From positions 1-64,000 of IMG/VR virus record IMGVR_UViG_3300010885_064105: a DNA stretch of 64,000 nucleotides; one strand, given 5' to 3'. Positions 34,712-43,900 of the stretch are shown here, piece after piece. Source of the stretch: a virus. The position numbers and the translations under genes were made by a program. Each line of letters opens with the position of its first letter. Position 1 is the stretch's first letter. Under the pieces are notes generated by a model. That model did no database searches, had not been told where the DNA came from, and saw nothing but the letters and a program-made list of their open reading frames with translations.

Positions 34712-35409
34712 TTAATATTGAATGTTTTATACTCTCATATGAAATTACCAAAGGGATGAAGTCTTATGGGCCAATTGGATTATTAAAAGCAACAAACTCA
34801 TCAAAAGAATTGATTTTGTGTCAAATAGAATGTCTGAATAAAATATTTCATAAACCATCAATAAATATTATATCTGGATTTGGAAACGAAAAACTGTATA
34901 AAAAATTATCAAAAAATATTGGGAAAATATATAACGATAAATTTGAAACGGCTAATCACGGATATGCTATGCAATTAATATTATCAAATTTTGACGAAAC
35001 AAAATATGATGGATTGTTCATAATGGATCACGGCGTACTACTCAAAGATGTAGAAATCGCGCCAGCCTCGTCTTTTAAAAGCTCTTGGGTTCTGAATCGA
35101 AAAATTAAAAAAAATGACGTTAAGAATAAATATATCGGTTCTGTGATAGATTCGGACGGTGCGGTAGATTATATTTTCTATGATGTTGGACCATTTGCGT
35201 GGTGTAATGTCGTCTATTTATCCAAAAATGATATTGTTCAATTTAAAAAAAACATTAATTTATTTTATGAAAATATGTTCTTGTTTGAAATCATTAACAA
35301 ATCCGTCAGTTCAAAGATTGTAAAATATAAAAATATTGTTATTCCAAATGATTCGTTTATAACTATAACTGGACTAAAGGACAAAAACAAAATAAAAGAA
35401 TTAATATGA
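34708..35409 (+). CDS. hypothetical protein, possibly GT-A/nucleotidyltransferase-like
   Basis: This 233-residue protein has an order of segments that loosely follows sugar nucleotidyltransferases: MKSYGPIGLLKA near the start, a QIECLNKIF helix, then IISGFGNEKLY, then YDGLFIMDHG where an acidic motif is expected. Key catalytic residues are not obvious. It overlaps both neighbours by four bases. It would fit a role in supplying or handling sugars for the glycosyltransferase cluster; this is tentative. Confidence 0.5.
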   Translation: MINIECFILSYEITKGMKSYGPIGLLKATNSSKELILCQIECLNKIFHKPSINIISGFGNEKLYKKLSKNIGKIYNDKFETANHGYAMQLILSNFDETKYDGLFIMDHGVLLKDVEIAPASSFKSSWVLNRKIKKNDVKNKYIGSVIDSDGAVDYIFYDVGPFAWCNVVYLSKNDIVQFKKNINLFYENMFLFEIINKSVSSKIVKYKNIVIPNDSFITITGLKDKNKIKELI

Positions 35410-36173
35410 AAAAAATATTATTGCATTTATCTGACGAAAACTCTTACAAATCTTTTATTAGGTCATTAGTTAAAAATAATGATAATGAAAAATTTCAACT
35501 AATAGGAAACTCACTTCATGGCGTGTTATTTGACACCAGCCATAAAGCTGAACCTGACATTCTTATATTTCCTTCTAGTGAATATACACAAGAATTTCAC
35601 GACTATATAACAGAATATCACAATAAAATCAGAATATTTATTTTTGCTAATAATCTTATAGTTAATACAAAGATTATTGACTTTTGGAATTCTACGAACA
35701 TTACCGTTGTTTCAAAAATAGAATGGTTTCCAGAGAAAACTCCTGAAAAATGGATTAGTTATGAATCATTATATGATGATGATATATACAAAAACTTAAA
35801 TCAGTCAAGAAATAATAAAATTGCTATTTATTTATCGTTAGATGATGAAAAAAATCATGCTTTATTATCTGAAGTTTTATATCCAAAAACTAATCTGCCG
35901 CTAGTGCTTTTTAATTCTCCAACATTTAAAAATGAGCAGAATGTTGGGATGCTAACTCCAGAAGATTCTTGTAAAGTATTAAATGTCTTTAGTAAATTGA
36001 TAGATATAGATAATAGTTTTTCTCTAGAAGCTAGCGTATGTGGAATAGATATACTAGAAAATGGAGAAAATATACAAGAAATTATTAGCAATAATTTATT
36101 AAGATCAAAAAGTGTTTATGAAAATAAATCGTACTCCTCATTTGTAAAAGAAATATTTTTACCAACTTTATAG
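35406..36173 (+). CDS. hypothetical protein of the glycan cluster
   Basis: The 255-residue product has alternating strand-helix composition. The part from about residue 138 (KIAIYLSLDDEKNHALLSEVL) recalls the C-terminal GT-B domain of the gene at 33384, including a position where an acceptor or donor pocket would be, but without the glutamate pair. I cannot assign a family. It overlaps the previous gene by four bases and is followed 12 bases later by another cluster gene. Confidence 0.5.
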   Translation: MKKILLHLSDENSYKSFIRSLVKNNDNEKFQLIGNSLHGVLFDTSHKAEPDILIFPSSEYTQEFHDYITEYHNKIRIFIFANNLIVNTKIIDFWNSTNITVVSKIEWFPEKTPEKWISYESLYDDDIYKNLNQSRNNKIAIYLSLDDEKNHALLSEVLYPKTNLPLVLFNSPTFKNEQNVGMLTPEDSCKVLNVFSKLIDIDNSFSLEASVCGIDILENGENIQEIISNNLLRSKSVYENKSYSSFVKEIFLPTL

Positions 36174-36185
36174 GAATTTAAATCT

Positions 36186-36650
36186 ATGGATATCGGCTTT
36201 TACCTTTTGGACATAGCGTCAGATAACGAAAAACAAGATACTATCTTAAAAAGCATAAATGAATTTTGTTCATTAAATCCCTACTATAATGTAGTTCTTT
36301 TTAATAATCAATTTGCTAAAATTGATACAAAAAAATATTATACTTTGCATATACAACAGGCTAAATATTTTACTGGTTTATTATTTATATTTGATGTTCG
36401 TAGCGCAATGTTGACTCAAACATTTCCAGCTCCCAAAAAGCAAATTTTATATACTCCAGAAGCAGAATGGTCCAAGAAGCTAGCTTTGCCGTATTCTTTT
36501 TGGAAAAATATTTATATGAAAGACAATATTGAAATTATAACAGACAATAAAGATGCATATAACTTATGTGAGATTTGTTGGAAACAGCCACTATATCTAT
36601 TAGATCAAATCAACGGTAAGGAAATTAATAATGTCGTCAATAAATTATGA
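36186..36650 (+). CDS. hypothetical protein
   Basis: This is a 154-residue protein with an AGGAA ribosome site upstream. Short strand-helix alternation (YNVVLFNNQF, GLLFIFDVRSA, KKQILYTPEAEW) suggests a small alpha/beta domain, perhaps half of a glycosyltransferase-type Rossmann fold. No catalytic motif was recognised. It overlaps the endonuclease gene by 20 bases and is the last member of the glycan cluster. Confidence 0.5.
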   Translation: MDIGFYLLDIASDNEKQDTILKSINEFCSLNPYYNVVLFNNQFAKIDTKKYYTLHIQQAKYFTGLLFIFDVRSAMLTQTFPAPKKQILYTPEAEWSKKLALPYSFWKNIYMKDNIEIITDNKDAYNLCEICWKQPLYLLDQINGKEINNVVNKL

Positions 36651-37422
36651 GAATTTAAATGATTCCCAAAAAAAACATATATTAGATACTTTATATTTAG
36701 AAAAAAAATTAAGTTTCCAAGATATTGCAGAAAAATATGGAACTTATGCAAATAAGCTCAGAAGAGATGCAAAAAAATTTAATATAAAAATCAGAGATAA
36801 AAGCCAAGCTCAAAAAAATGCATTGAATACAGGAAAGCATAAGCATCCAACAAAGGGAACAAGTAGACCAACAGAAGTTAAAGAAAAGATAGGTCGAGGA
36901 GTTATGCAATCATGGGACGAGCTATCTGAAGAAGAACTTAAAATAAGAAAAGATAAGAGCAGGGATAATTGGCAAACAATGAATGAAGAGATAAAATCAG
37001 GAATACTCAAATCAGCTAATGAAGCAGCTAGACTTAGTAGTAAAACTGGTTCTAAGTTAGAAAAATTTTTACTCAATAAGCTCTTGCAAGATGGTTACAG
37101 AATTGATTTTCACAAAGAGCAAATGTTATCAAATACCAAGTTGCAAATAGACCTGTTCCTGCCTACAATGAATCTAGCGATAGAGGTTGATGGTCCTTCT
37201 CATTTTTCTCCAATATGGGGCCAAGAAGCTTTAGACAGAAATAAGAAGTATGATGAAAAGAAAAATGGGCTACTAACAGGCAAGGGATTAAGTTTAATTA
37301 GGATCAAGCAAACAAAAGATTTTTCAACAGCCAGAGCATTATCTATATATGAGAAACTATTAATCATTATAACAGATCAAACTTTTAAAAAACATACACT
37401 AATAGAAATTGAGGACAACTGA
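36631..37422 (+). CDS. HTH plus PD-(D/E)XK endonuclease, homing-type
   Basis: The protein has 263 residues in three parts: a helix-turn-helix (about 5-45, LSFQDIAEKYG); a basic NUMOD-like DNA-binding linker with repeated K/R and a P-T-K-G-T-S-R-P-TEVKEKIGRG segment (about 65-95); and a Vsr/DUF559-like nuclease domain (about 140-260) with QIDLFLP and AIEVDGPSHF as the metal-binding core. This combination is typical of free-standing homing endonucleases of the Vsr type. It lies between two functional blocks, where such mobile genes often settle. No intron or inverted repeats were found around it. Confidence 0.7.
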   Translation: MSSINYENLNDSQKKHILDTLYLEKKLSFQDIAEKYGTYANKLRRDAKKFNIKIRDKSQAQKNALNTGKHKHPTKGTSRPTEVKEKIGRGVMQSWDELSEEELKIRKDKSRDNWQTMNEEIKSGILKSANEAARLSSKTGSKLEKFLLNKLLQDGYRIDFHKEQMLSNTKLQIDLFLPTMNLAIEVDGPSHFSPIWGQEALDRNKKYDEKKNGLLTGKGLSLIRIKQTKDFSTARALSIYEKLLIIITDQTFKKHTLIEIEDN

Positions 37423-37423
37423 A

Positions 37424-38113
37424 ATGGTCAAGGAAAAGAAAACTCCCGAAACTGAAGAACAGAAGCCTGTATCACCTAACGATACCGGGTGGACAGATCA
37501 TGTTTTGAGTATGCTTTGTGATGATGAAAAAATAGCAGGAAATCCAACAACAGACGGATTACGTAGGATATTTGAAAAAGCTTTAAATTGCAGAATGATT
37601 CAATCCACTAGTGATGTTGTTCAGTCTCCGTCTCCAGATAATGAGAAAAGAGCAACAGTAGTTCATACTCTGGTTTATCTTATAGATCAAACCGATATTG
37701 GTATTACAGTGAGTGGTGCTGCTGATGTTTTTTGGGGCAATTGTGATAAGATATATCGTAATTATCCCGTTGCTGTTGCAGAGACTAGGGCTGAGGGTAG
37801 GGCCTTAAGAAGAGCATTAAAACTTCGTAAAGTGGTAGCAGCAGAAGAGTTAGCAGCAAATGTAGACGACCACCCAGACTCCGATTCTGTATCAAAGATC
37901 AGTATCAATCAAGTAAATTTTATTGATGTAATTGCTCAAAGACTAAATATTAATGTGATTTCTTTAATAAAATCGCTTGACGTATCAGAAGCTAACGTAT
38001 ATAATATAAGTCATGAGGATGCTGTGAAAGTAATTCAGCAATTGACATCTTATCAACAAGATATGTCAAGCATTCCTCAAGATTTAATGGGCTATGATAA
38101 TAAGTGGAAATAA
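37424..38113 (+). CDS. Rad52-like single-strand annealing candidate
   Basis: This product has about 229 residues. The start at 37424 has GAGGAC eight bases upstream; an in-frame TTG 15 bases earlier is inside the endonuclease gene. The core (ATVVHTLVYLID, GAADVF, YPVAVAETRAEGRALRRALKL, about residues 85-140) follows a pattern common in phage Rad52-like recombination proteins: beta strands, then a helix with alternating R residues that would bind single-stranded DNA. Confidence in the family is moderate to low. The zinc-ribbon gene that follows is a common companion. Confidence 0.6.
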   Translation: MVKEKKTPETEEQKPVSPNDTGWTDHVLSMLCDDEKIAGNPTTDGLRRIFEKALNCRMIQSTSDVVQSPSPDNEKRATVVHTLVYLIDQTDIGITVSGAADVFWGNCDKIYRNYPVAVAETRAEGRALRRALKLRKVVAAEELAANVDDHPDSDSVSKISINQVNFIDVIAQRLNINVISLIKSLDVSEANVYNISHEDAVKVIQQLTSYQQDMSSIPQDLMGYDNKWK

Positions 38114-38116
38114 TTT

Positions 38117-38449
38117 ATGAAAATAACATACAAGGCTAGTGATAAGCTTCAATTTGAATTAGAGGGCTCTGGACAAAAAGAAGTATTTAAAGAATTAGCT
38201 ATAATACAGGAAATTTTTTCTGAGGATAAATGCGGGTCATGTAAAAAGGATAATTTAAGATTTATTGTGAGAAATGTTGATAGTAATGACTACTATGAAT
38301 TGAGATGCAATGATTGTGGTGCGGTGCTGGCATTTGGTCAGCATAAAAAGGGTGGCACACTTTTCCCAAAAAGAAAAGACGATGAAAATAATTGGTTACC
38401 AAATAACGGTTGGCACAAATGGCAAAAAAACAATGCGGAAAAAACATAA
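38117..38449 (+). CDS. zinc-ribbon protein of the recombination pair
   Basis: The 110-residue protein has one zinc ribbon: CGSCKKDN (about residues 39-46) and CNDCGAV (about 64-70). A conserved-looking tail follows (GQHKKGGTLFPKRKD, NGWHKW). Proteins with this layout often sit next to phage single-strand annealing genes, and here it starts three bases after one. Its role is unproven; DNA binding is likely from the zinc ribbon and basic tail. Its end overlaps the next gene by about 30 bases. Confidence 0.65.
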   Translation: MKITYKASDKLQFELEGSGQKEVFKELAIIQEIFSEDKCGSCKKDNLRFIVRNVDSNDYYELRCNDCGAVLAFGQHKKGGTLFPKRKDDENNWLPNNGWHKWQKNNAEKT

Positions 38450-39366
38450 CGGGTTGGAATCGAAGCATAATATATGGCTATGAGTGTGGTCTGTGGCAAA
38501 GTACACTGTATCATACTATTTTACTATTAATTCTATCATTAATAACTAGTACAGATAACATAACCAAGCCTATTAAGATAGTACTATCTTTCACCTCGAA
38601 TAATGATAATGAAATTGTTTCTTTAGACAAAATTAGAGATCCTATAGAGATAGTTAAAGAAAAAGTAAGTTTAGTTGAAGAATATGAGAAAATAGACGTC
38701 AATAAAATAACATCTACTAATTTAGTTGACTTGTCTGTTAATCTGGAAGAAACTAGTGAGAATAATAGTGCAGAGCCAGAGATACATGAAAAAGATCTTT
38801 TAAGTTTTGTGGGGCCTGGATCTGATAAAAATGATGATGATTTTGTAGAGACAAATTCTTCTGGTAATATAAATAATCTTATTGATAATATTAGAACTTC
38901 AATAAATACTTCATTAGCAGAAAATAATGCTGGTATTGGAGATGAATTTAGCAGAAGACTGGCTGGCGCTGGTGCTAAGACTGGAGATGTTCAAATATCT
39001 ATAATGTGGAATACCACAGATGATATAGATTTACATGTTGTATATACTCCAGGAAATGGATCTACAGACAATATAAATTGGACTAATAGAATTGGCAGAA
39101 TATCTAATGGTATGTTAGATGTGGATAGAAATGCTAATGGTGGCATGTTAGTAAATAACCCTGTAGAAAATATATTCTGGCCCAAAGGATATGCTCCAAA
39201 TGGTTTTTTTACTGTATATGTGCATTTTTATAGATCTTGGACAGGCAATAATAGAGTTCCTGTTCTGGTCAGGCTAAAAATAGGAAATAAATTTGAAGAA
39301 ATAAAATGCTTAGCAATATTATATCAAAGCCCGCAGGAAATATCTAGATTTAAGTTTGAAAACTAA
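38419..39366 (+). CDS. membrane-anchored YfaP/DUF2135-like protein
   Basis: The protein has about 315 residues from the ATG at 38419. A membrane span (about 28-47) is followed by an acidic, low-complexity linker (about 50-185) and a C-terminal beta domain (about 185-315). In that domain VQISIMWNTTDDIDLHVVY, then MLDVDRNANGG, then NPVENIFWPKGYAPNGFFTVYVHFY match the YfaP/DUF2135-like secreted domain found in bacterial surface proteins. The first 27 residues are basic, so the domain should face outward. It is the last plus-strand gene. It may come from a host; a role at the infected-cell surface is inference. Confidence 0.7.
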   Translation: MAKKQCGKNITGWNRSIIYGYECGLWQSTLYHTILLLILSLITSTDNITKPIKIVLSFTSNNDNEIVSLDKIRDPIEIVKEKVSLVEEYEKIDVNKITSTNLVDLSVNLEETSENNSAEPEIHEKDLLSFVGPGSDKNDDDFVETNSSGNINNLIDNIRTSINTSLAENNAGIGDEFSRRLAGAGAKTGDVQISIMWNTTDDIDLHVVYTPGNGSTDNINWTNRIGRISNGMLDVDRNANGGMLVNNPVENIFWPKGYAPNGFFTVYVHFYRSWTGNNRVPVLVRLKIGNKFEEIKCLAILYQSPQEISRFKFEN

Positions 39367-39824
39367 TCTACGATAACGCCCCACTTATCTGCCGGACATT
39401 TTTGATCCTTATGGGCTAATTTGTTTTGATAGTTTGAGTCTCTAACAACGACACAGCCACATAATAAACAAGAGTCATCCCTATAATATTCACACCCTTT
39501 ACAAATGCTCAGTCGCTGCTCAATTTGTTCCTGTGAACAAATATTCTTGTCATTTTCCTTTACCAGAGAGGTTTTTTCAATTTTTTCTAAAATACTATCC
39601 TTTAAAGATCCTTTATCATCAATATGAAAAATATCATTTTTATTTTGATTATTATGAACATTATGTATTAAGGTAGATATATCCTCCATTTTTTTGAAAC
39701 ATAAGATTTGTGTTTCTGGATTCTCTAACCCAACAGTTAGTCCACAATAGTCACACTTATATAATGGTTTATTATTATAATAACTATTTAATGGTTTTAG
39801 TTCGCAGTATGTGGAGTTTATCAT
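39363..39824 (-). CDS. zinc-binding protein with two cysteine clusters
   Basis: This is a 153-residue protein on the minus strand. The N-terminal CDYCG pairs with a later cysteine (about residues 24-42), and the C-terminal part has CKGCEYYRDDSCLLCGC followed by KCPADKW (about 105-150). The C-terminal cluster resembles short zinc modules found beside phage tail genes. It overlaps the upstream 370-residue gene by four bases (ATGA), and its stop overlaps that of the convergent plus-strand gene. Function unknown. Confidence 0.65.
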   Translation of the reverse strand: MINSTYCELKPLNSYYNNKPLYKCDYCGLTVGLENPETQILCFKKMEDISTLIHNVHNNQNKNDIFHIDDKGSLKDSILEKIEKTSLVKENDKNICSQEQIEQRLSICKGCEYYRDDSCLLCGCVVVRDSNYQNKLAHKDQKCPADKWGVIVD

Positions 39825-40933
39825 AAAAATTCTATTTTATTAGCTCTACAGCAATATTGATCATCAGGACATTTAGTAGTACTAGTATCATAACATGATG
39901 GCGTATTATTGCAAGATATATTCTTATAATTAGAGGTTATTCTCAATGACGTATCGCATTGAGAAGATTTCTCATTACATTTTTTTGTTATCTCTTCTGT
40001 TTTTAAAATATCTTGAATATTTTTAGGACGTCTATAGTCATAGGTATAGTATGCCACTTCAACATAAACTTTAGTAGCTGCTGAAATAGCACCAGTATCA
40101 GTTGCTCTATACATAGTTGCATCGTATTCTAGTGTTGCAGAACCTAACTTGCATGTTCCTGGTACTATTCCTTCTACTATATCATTTACAGAATATACTC
40201 TAGGATCATTAAGCAAAAGTTCCTCATTGGGAATATTTCCAGGAATTGTATTCTTACATGCTGCTATATTATCAAATAGCTGCTTCATATTACTTCTCCA
40301 TTGCGACCCAAGAAGAGCATTGACTTCCGCATTTGATGTTTCTACTGGAAAAGCTACTTCTGTTCTACCAATATAAACATGCCATGGTCTAGACCCATCC
40401 CCCGATGCTCCACAATTACCATAACCACACTCTCTGTCGCAAAGCGGAGCACACTGATCACCTGATTGAGACGAACCAGGACAACGAATACATCCTCCTA
40501 TATTAGGCATTGGGCCATTTGAATTTGGATTACCTCCTATCAAAAAATATCCAAGTACACATGTTCTAGTTTCTGTAATTATTTCCCAATTAGGATGAAA
40601 ATCACTAGTTGTAGCAGAATCTGATACTATACTATCATTAGAACATTCGCTATCAATAGAATCAACAACAGAGAAAGTATCATTAGGAATTTTAACAATA
40701 ATAGACGGACAAGAATTTGTAATAGTAATTGGTATACAGACCTTTTTACCTCCTCCCATAATAACGGTTATTTTATTATTATCATATGTTATATCGCATA
40801 ATTTTTGAGAACATGACGGAGTATAATTTGGATTATTTGTTGTTGTTATTGCTTTATGTATATAATAAGTTTTGGCTGGAGATGATTGATTGAAACTCCA
40901 TATGCATTTTTCTGTAAAAGATACGCTACTCAT
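39821..40933 (-). CDS. cysteine-rich virion-associated candidate
   Basis: This 370-residue protein is unusually rich in cysteine: a cluster around CIRCPGSSQSGDQCAPLCD (about residues 146-170) and many more near the end (SCNNTPSC, KCPDDQYCC). Between them lies a globular part with WHVYIGRTEVAF. No signal peptide and no recognised family. It lies in the same minus-strand operon as tail genes, three bases after the giant protein, so a virion role is likely. The cysteines may bind metal or form disulphides after release. Confidence 0.6.
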   Translation of the reverse strand: MSSVSFTEKCIWSFNQSSPAKTYYIHKAITTTNNPNYTPSCSQKLCDITYDNNKITVIMGGGKKVCIPITITNSCPSIIVKIPNDTFSVVDSIDSECSNDSIVSDSATTSDFHPNWEIITETRTCVLGYFLIGGNPNSNGPMPNIGGCIRCPGSSQSGDQCAPLCDRECGYGNCGASGDGSRPWHVYIGRTEVAFPVETSNAEVNALLGSQWRSNMKQLFDNIAACKNTIPGNIPNEELLLNDPRVYSVNDIVEGIVPGTCKLGSATLEYDATMYRATDTGAISAATKVYVEVAYYTYDYRRPKNIQDILKTEEITKKCNEKSSQCDTSLRITSNYKNISCNNTPSCYDTSTTKCPDDQYCCRANKIEFL

Positions 40934-40936
40934 AAT

Positions 40937-43900
40937 TTATCTTTTTTTATATCCCATTAAAGTTATAGAATGTCTACAATATTCAAAAGAGTAAGGAAAC
41001 GTTGAAATTCCTGCGCAACTACCACGTCTACAATATCCATATGTATAATCTTGACACTCACAAGCATCTGCAGTAGATCCTGGGTTTGGAGGATAAAAAA
41101 CTCCAAAAGGACTAAATCGAGCGTCGTCAATTGAATGACAGGATGTGTCGCTGTCACCCGATGAAGAATCAAAACTTGGTGTATAATCCTTAACAGCGGT
41201 AGTTTTAGGAATATCTTCTATACCTCCAAGATTTGTATTTACTCCGCAATTAAGTAGAGACGTGGATCCATTAAAGCACCTATTAAAAACTCCTCTGCTC
41301 TTGTCGCCGTCACCAACCATAATAGTAGTTTCTGTACTAGTAAATTCTGTTCCAACAGCAACAGACGGACCAACTCCTCTATTGACCGGATAATCATAAG
41401 AAAAATCATTTCTGTCAGAACAAGCTTGATGACTTGAATAATATATTGGTAAACCCCTTTCGCAGATGCAACCTCTAGTTGGATCTCCAGGGTAATTAGT
41501 ACCAGAACACGCATAATCACTTAATTCTATTGGAAACTCAGCTGTTGCGGTTAGTTGCGGTGGCTTACTACAATCAAGAGTATTAGTAACAGTAGCCGAA
41601 GTTATTGCTTTTGAAAGAGTCAAGCCAAACTGGCCTCTTTCTGTACAGGTTGCTACTTGGGTAATTCCAGGTCCACTTACAACACTATCTGCCACTATAA
41701 GACTAGTTCCAGTAGTTCTTTCTTCATAAATTTTTGAATCTATATATCCAGCAGATAATGACGAACAATATAGTCTAATATTAACTATTCCATTATCATC
41801 TTTTTCTATTCTAAATTGCATATCTACATTACCAATAGTAACATCAACCTGTTTATTTAATGCTAAAATACCATCTATAGATATAGATCCATTTATTTTA
41901 CGATCAGAACAATCGGCTGTATTATCTAAATCATATGGTATATTTTTGTATATATCTTTAGCTTCAATTTCTGGCTCTATATACTTGTATAAATCTTTAT
42001 TTTTAATATAATCACTTAAATTATCTATTCTTTCTAAATTAATTTTTTGTTGTTCTCCATATATTAGACGAAACAACATCTCATTAGCTAAAGTATCTGT
42101 ATTATTTACAAGAGCTGTATGATCAGTAACTATACTAGAAGAAAGCATGCTTTGATATTCTTCATTTAAAACAGAAACTTTAGCATCATTTGGTCTTGGA
42201 ATATTTGTAGAGTTACATAATGACTCTTGAAATAAGGTACTATCTGGATTAAGTTCAAATCTTTGAATATAATTAACTCCACTATTCCCTATTGGATTAT
42301 AAAATCCTCCATCATATGATAAAATATATGGAATATCATTTTTTTTTGCAATATCTGATATTGATAATTGTTTAGGGGTATATGCTGTGTATGTTGATGA
42401 GAAACTATCCCAACCAACAGTACTAATGCCGCATGTTTTACTATCACAACCAGTAAGAGTATCAGAATCACAATAAACAGGATACCTTGCAAAAGTACCT
42501 CCTCCAGTAGACGAACTTGTAAAATGACTAAAATCGAATACAGAATTGTTAGGAATAGTAATATCACCCAAAGTAATACCTCCTGCCCTAAACATTTGTC
42601 TACATCCATCAGTGGGAGTACTTGGAAGATTACTTCCGCTATAAGTAATAGACGTCAATTGAAGAGGAGTATCATTAATTCTTAATGTATTAGAATAAAA
42701 ACCTCCAACCGAACTTTGTAATGTTAAGGATGATTTTAGTTTATTTTGTGAATCTAAGTTAATCCAAAAATATTCTTTTTGATTTGCTCTTGGAGATAAA
42801 TAACCCGCCCAATCATGATTACTTTCTAAATTTGTATATATTCCACTAATATTAATTATCCCAGACCATAATTTATTATTGGTAAAATTAAAAGAAGAAT
42901 TTATAGTACTTCTAATAGTATTACTACTTTCACCAGGATTAGGCAAAATATTAATATCTATAAAGGGCAGATAATTATTTATAGGTAAATAGTCATATCT
43001 AGCTAAATCTTTATAGTAGTCTACATTATATTTTTGATGAATAGTATAGTAAACTAGCCCCGTCGTAGATAAATTAATATTACTATTTGAGGTTTTTAAT
43101 AAAAAATTATGATTAGAATAATTAGCATTATTAATGATTGTTTTATAAAAATGATTAAGATATGGCGAAGAAGGATAGAATTGATTTAAATAATTATTAT
43201 TATATATATAGCTAGTAATTTCATTAATCTGTTTTCGGTCATCAAAACCTATCAAGTCTCCCCACTTAGTTTCTATAATAGGATTATATAAAACATGATC
43301 TGTCTCTTTTTTAAGACCCAATGAAGACTTTAAATCCTTAAAAACAAGGAAAGAATCCATACCATCAGCGCTTTGGTCATTTTGGTATAGCCTATTAAAA
43401 TCTAAATATGCAGTATCATATCGTAAATTATTCTCTAATACTAGTTCAGTATATATTTTGATATATTGATCTTTAGATGAACTACTTGATTTTATTCTAT
43501 TGCCATATCGATCAACAACATGTGCATAAATATTTTTTTCTATTATTTTACCCACATATTGTTTACTAGGCTTTGAAGCATCAACTATTACTATCTCTTG
43601 GTTGCATAATTTTTTAGTATTATATACATATCCTAATTGATTAGCTGAAGTATAGTCAATATGTAGATCGCTAAAATTAGTATATAAATAATTATAATCA
43701 GAAAAAATATAAGAACTTGCTTGGTTTTTAGGACCATCAATATATCTATATCTTAATCCATCACCTAATTTAATTTCAGGATTGCTATACGTTATAGACT
43801 CTTGCTCATCAGAAGTCATATTTTCAATGGTAGAACTAGCAATAGTAGTAGCAGAATCTTTTTCGGCAATATAAAAATATGGTCTTACTCCCTCTAATAT

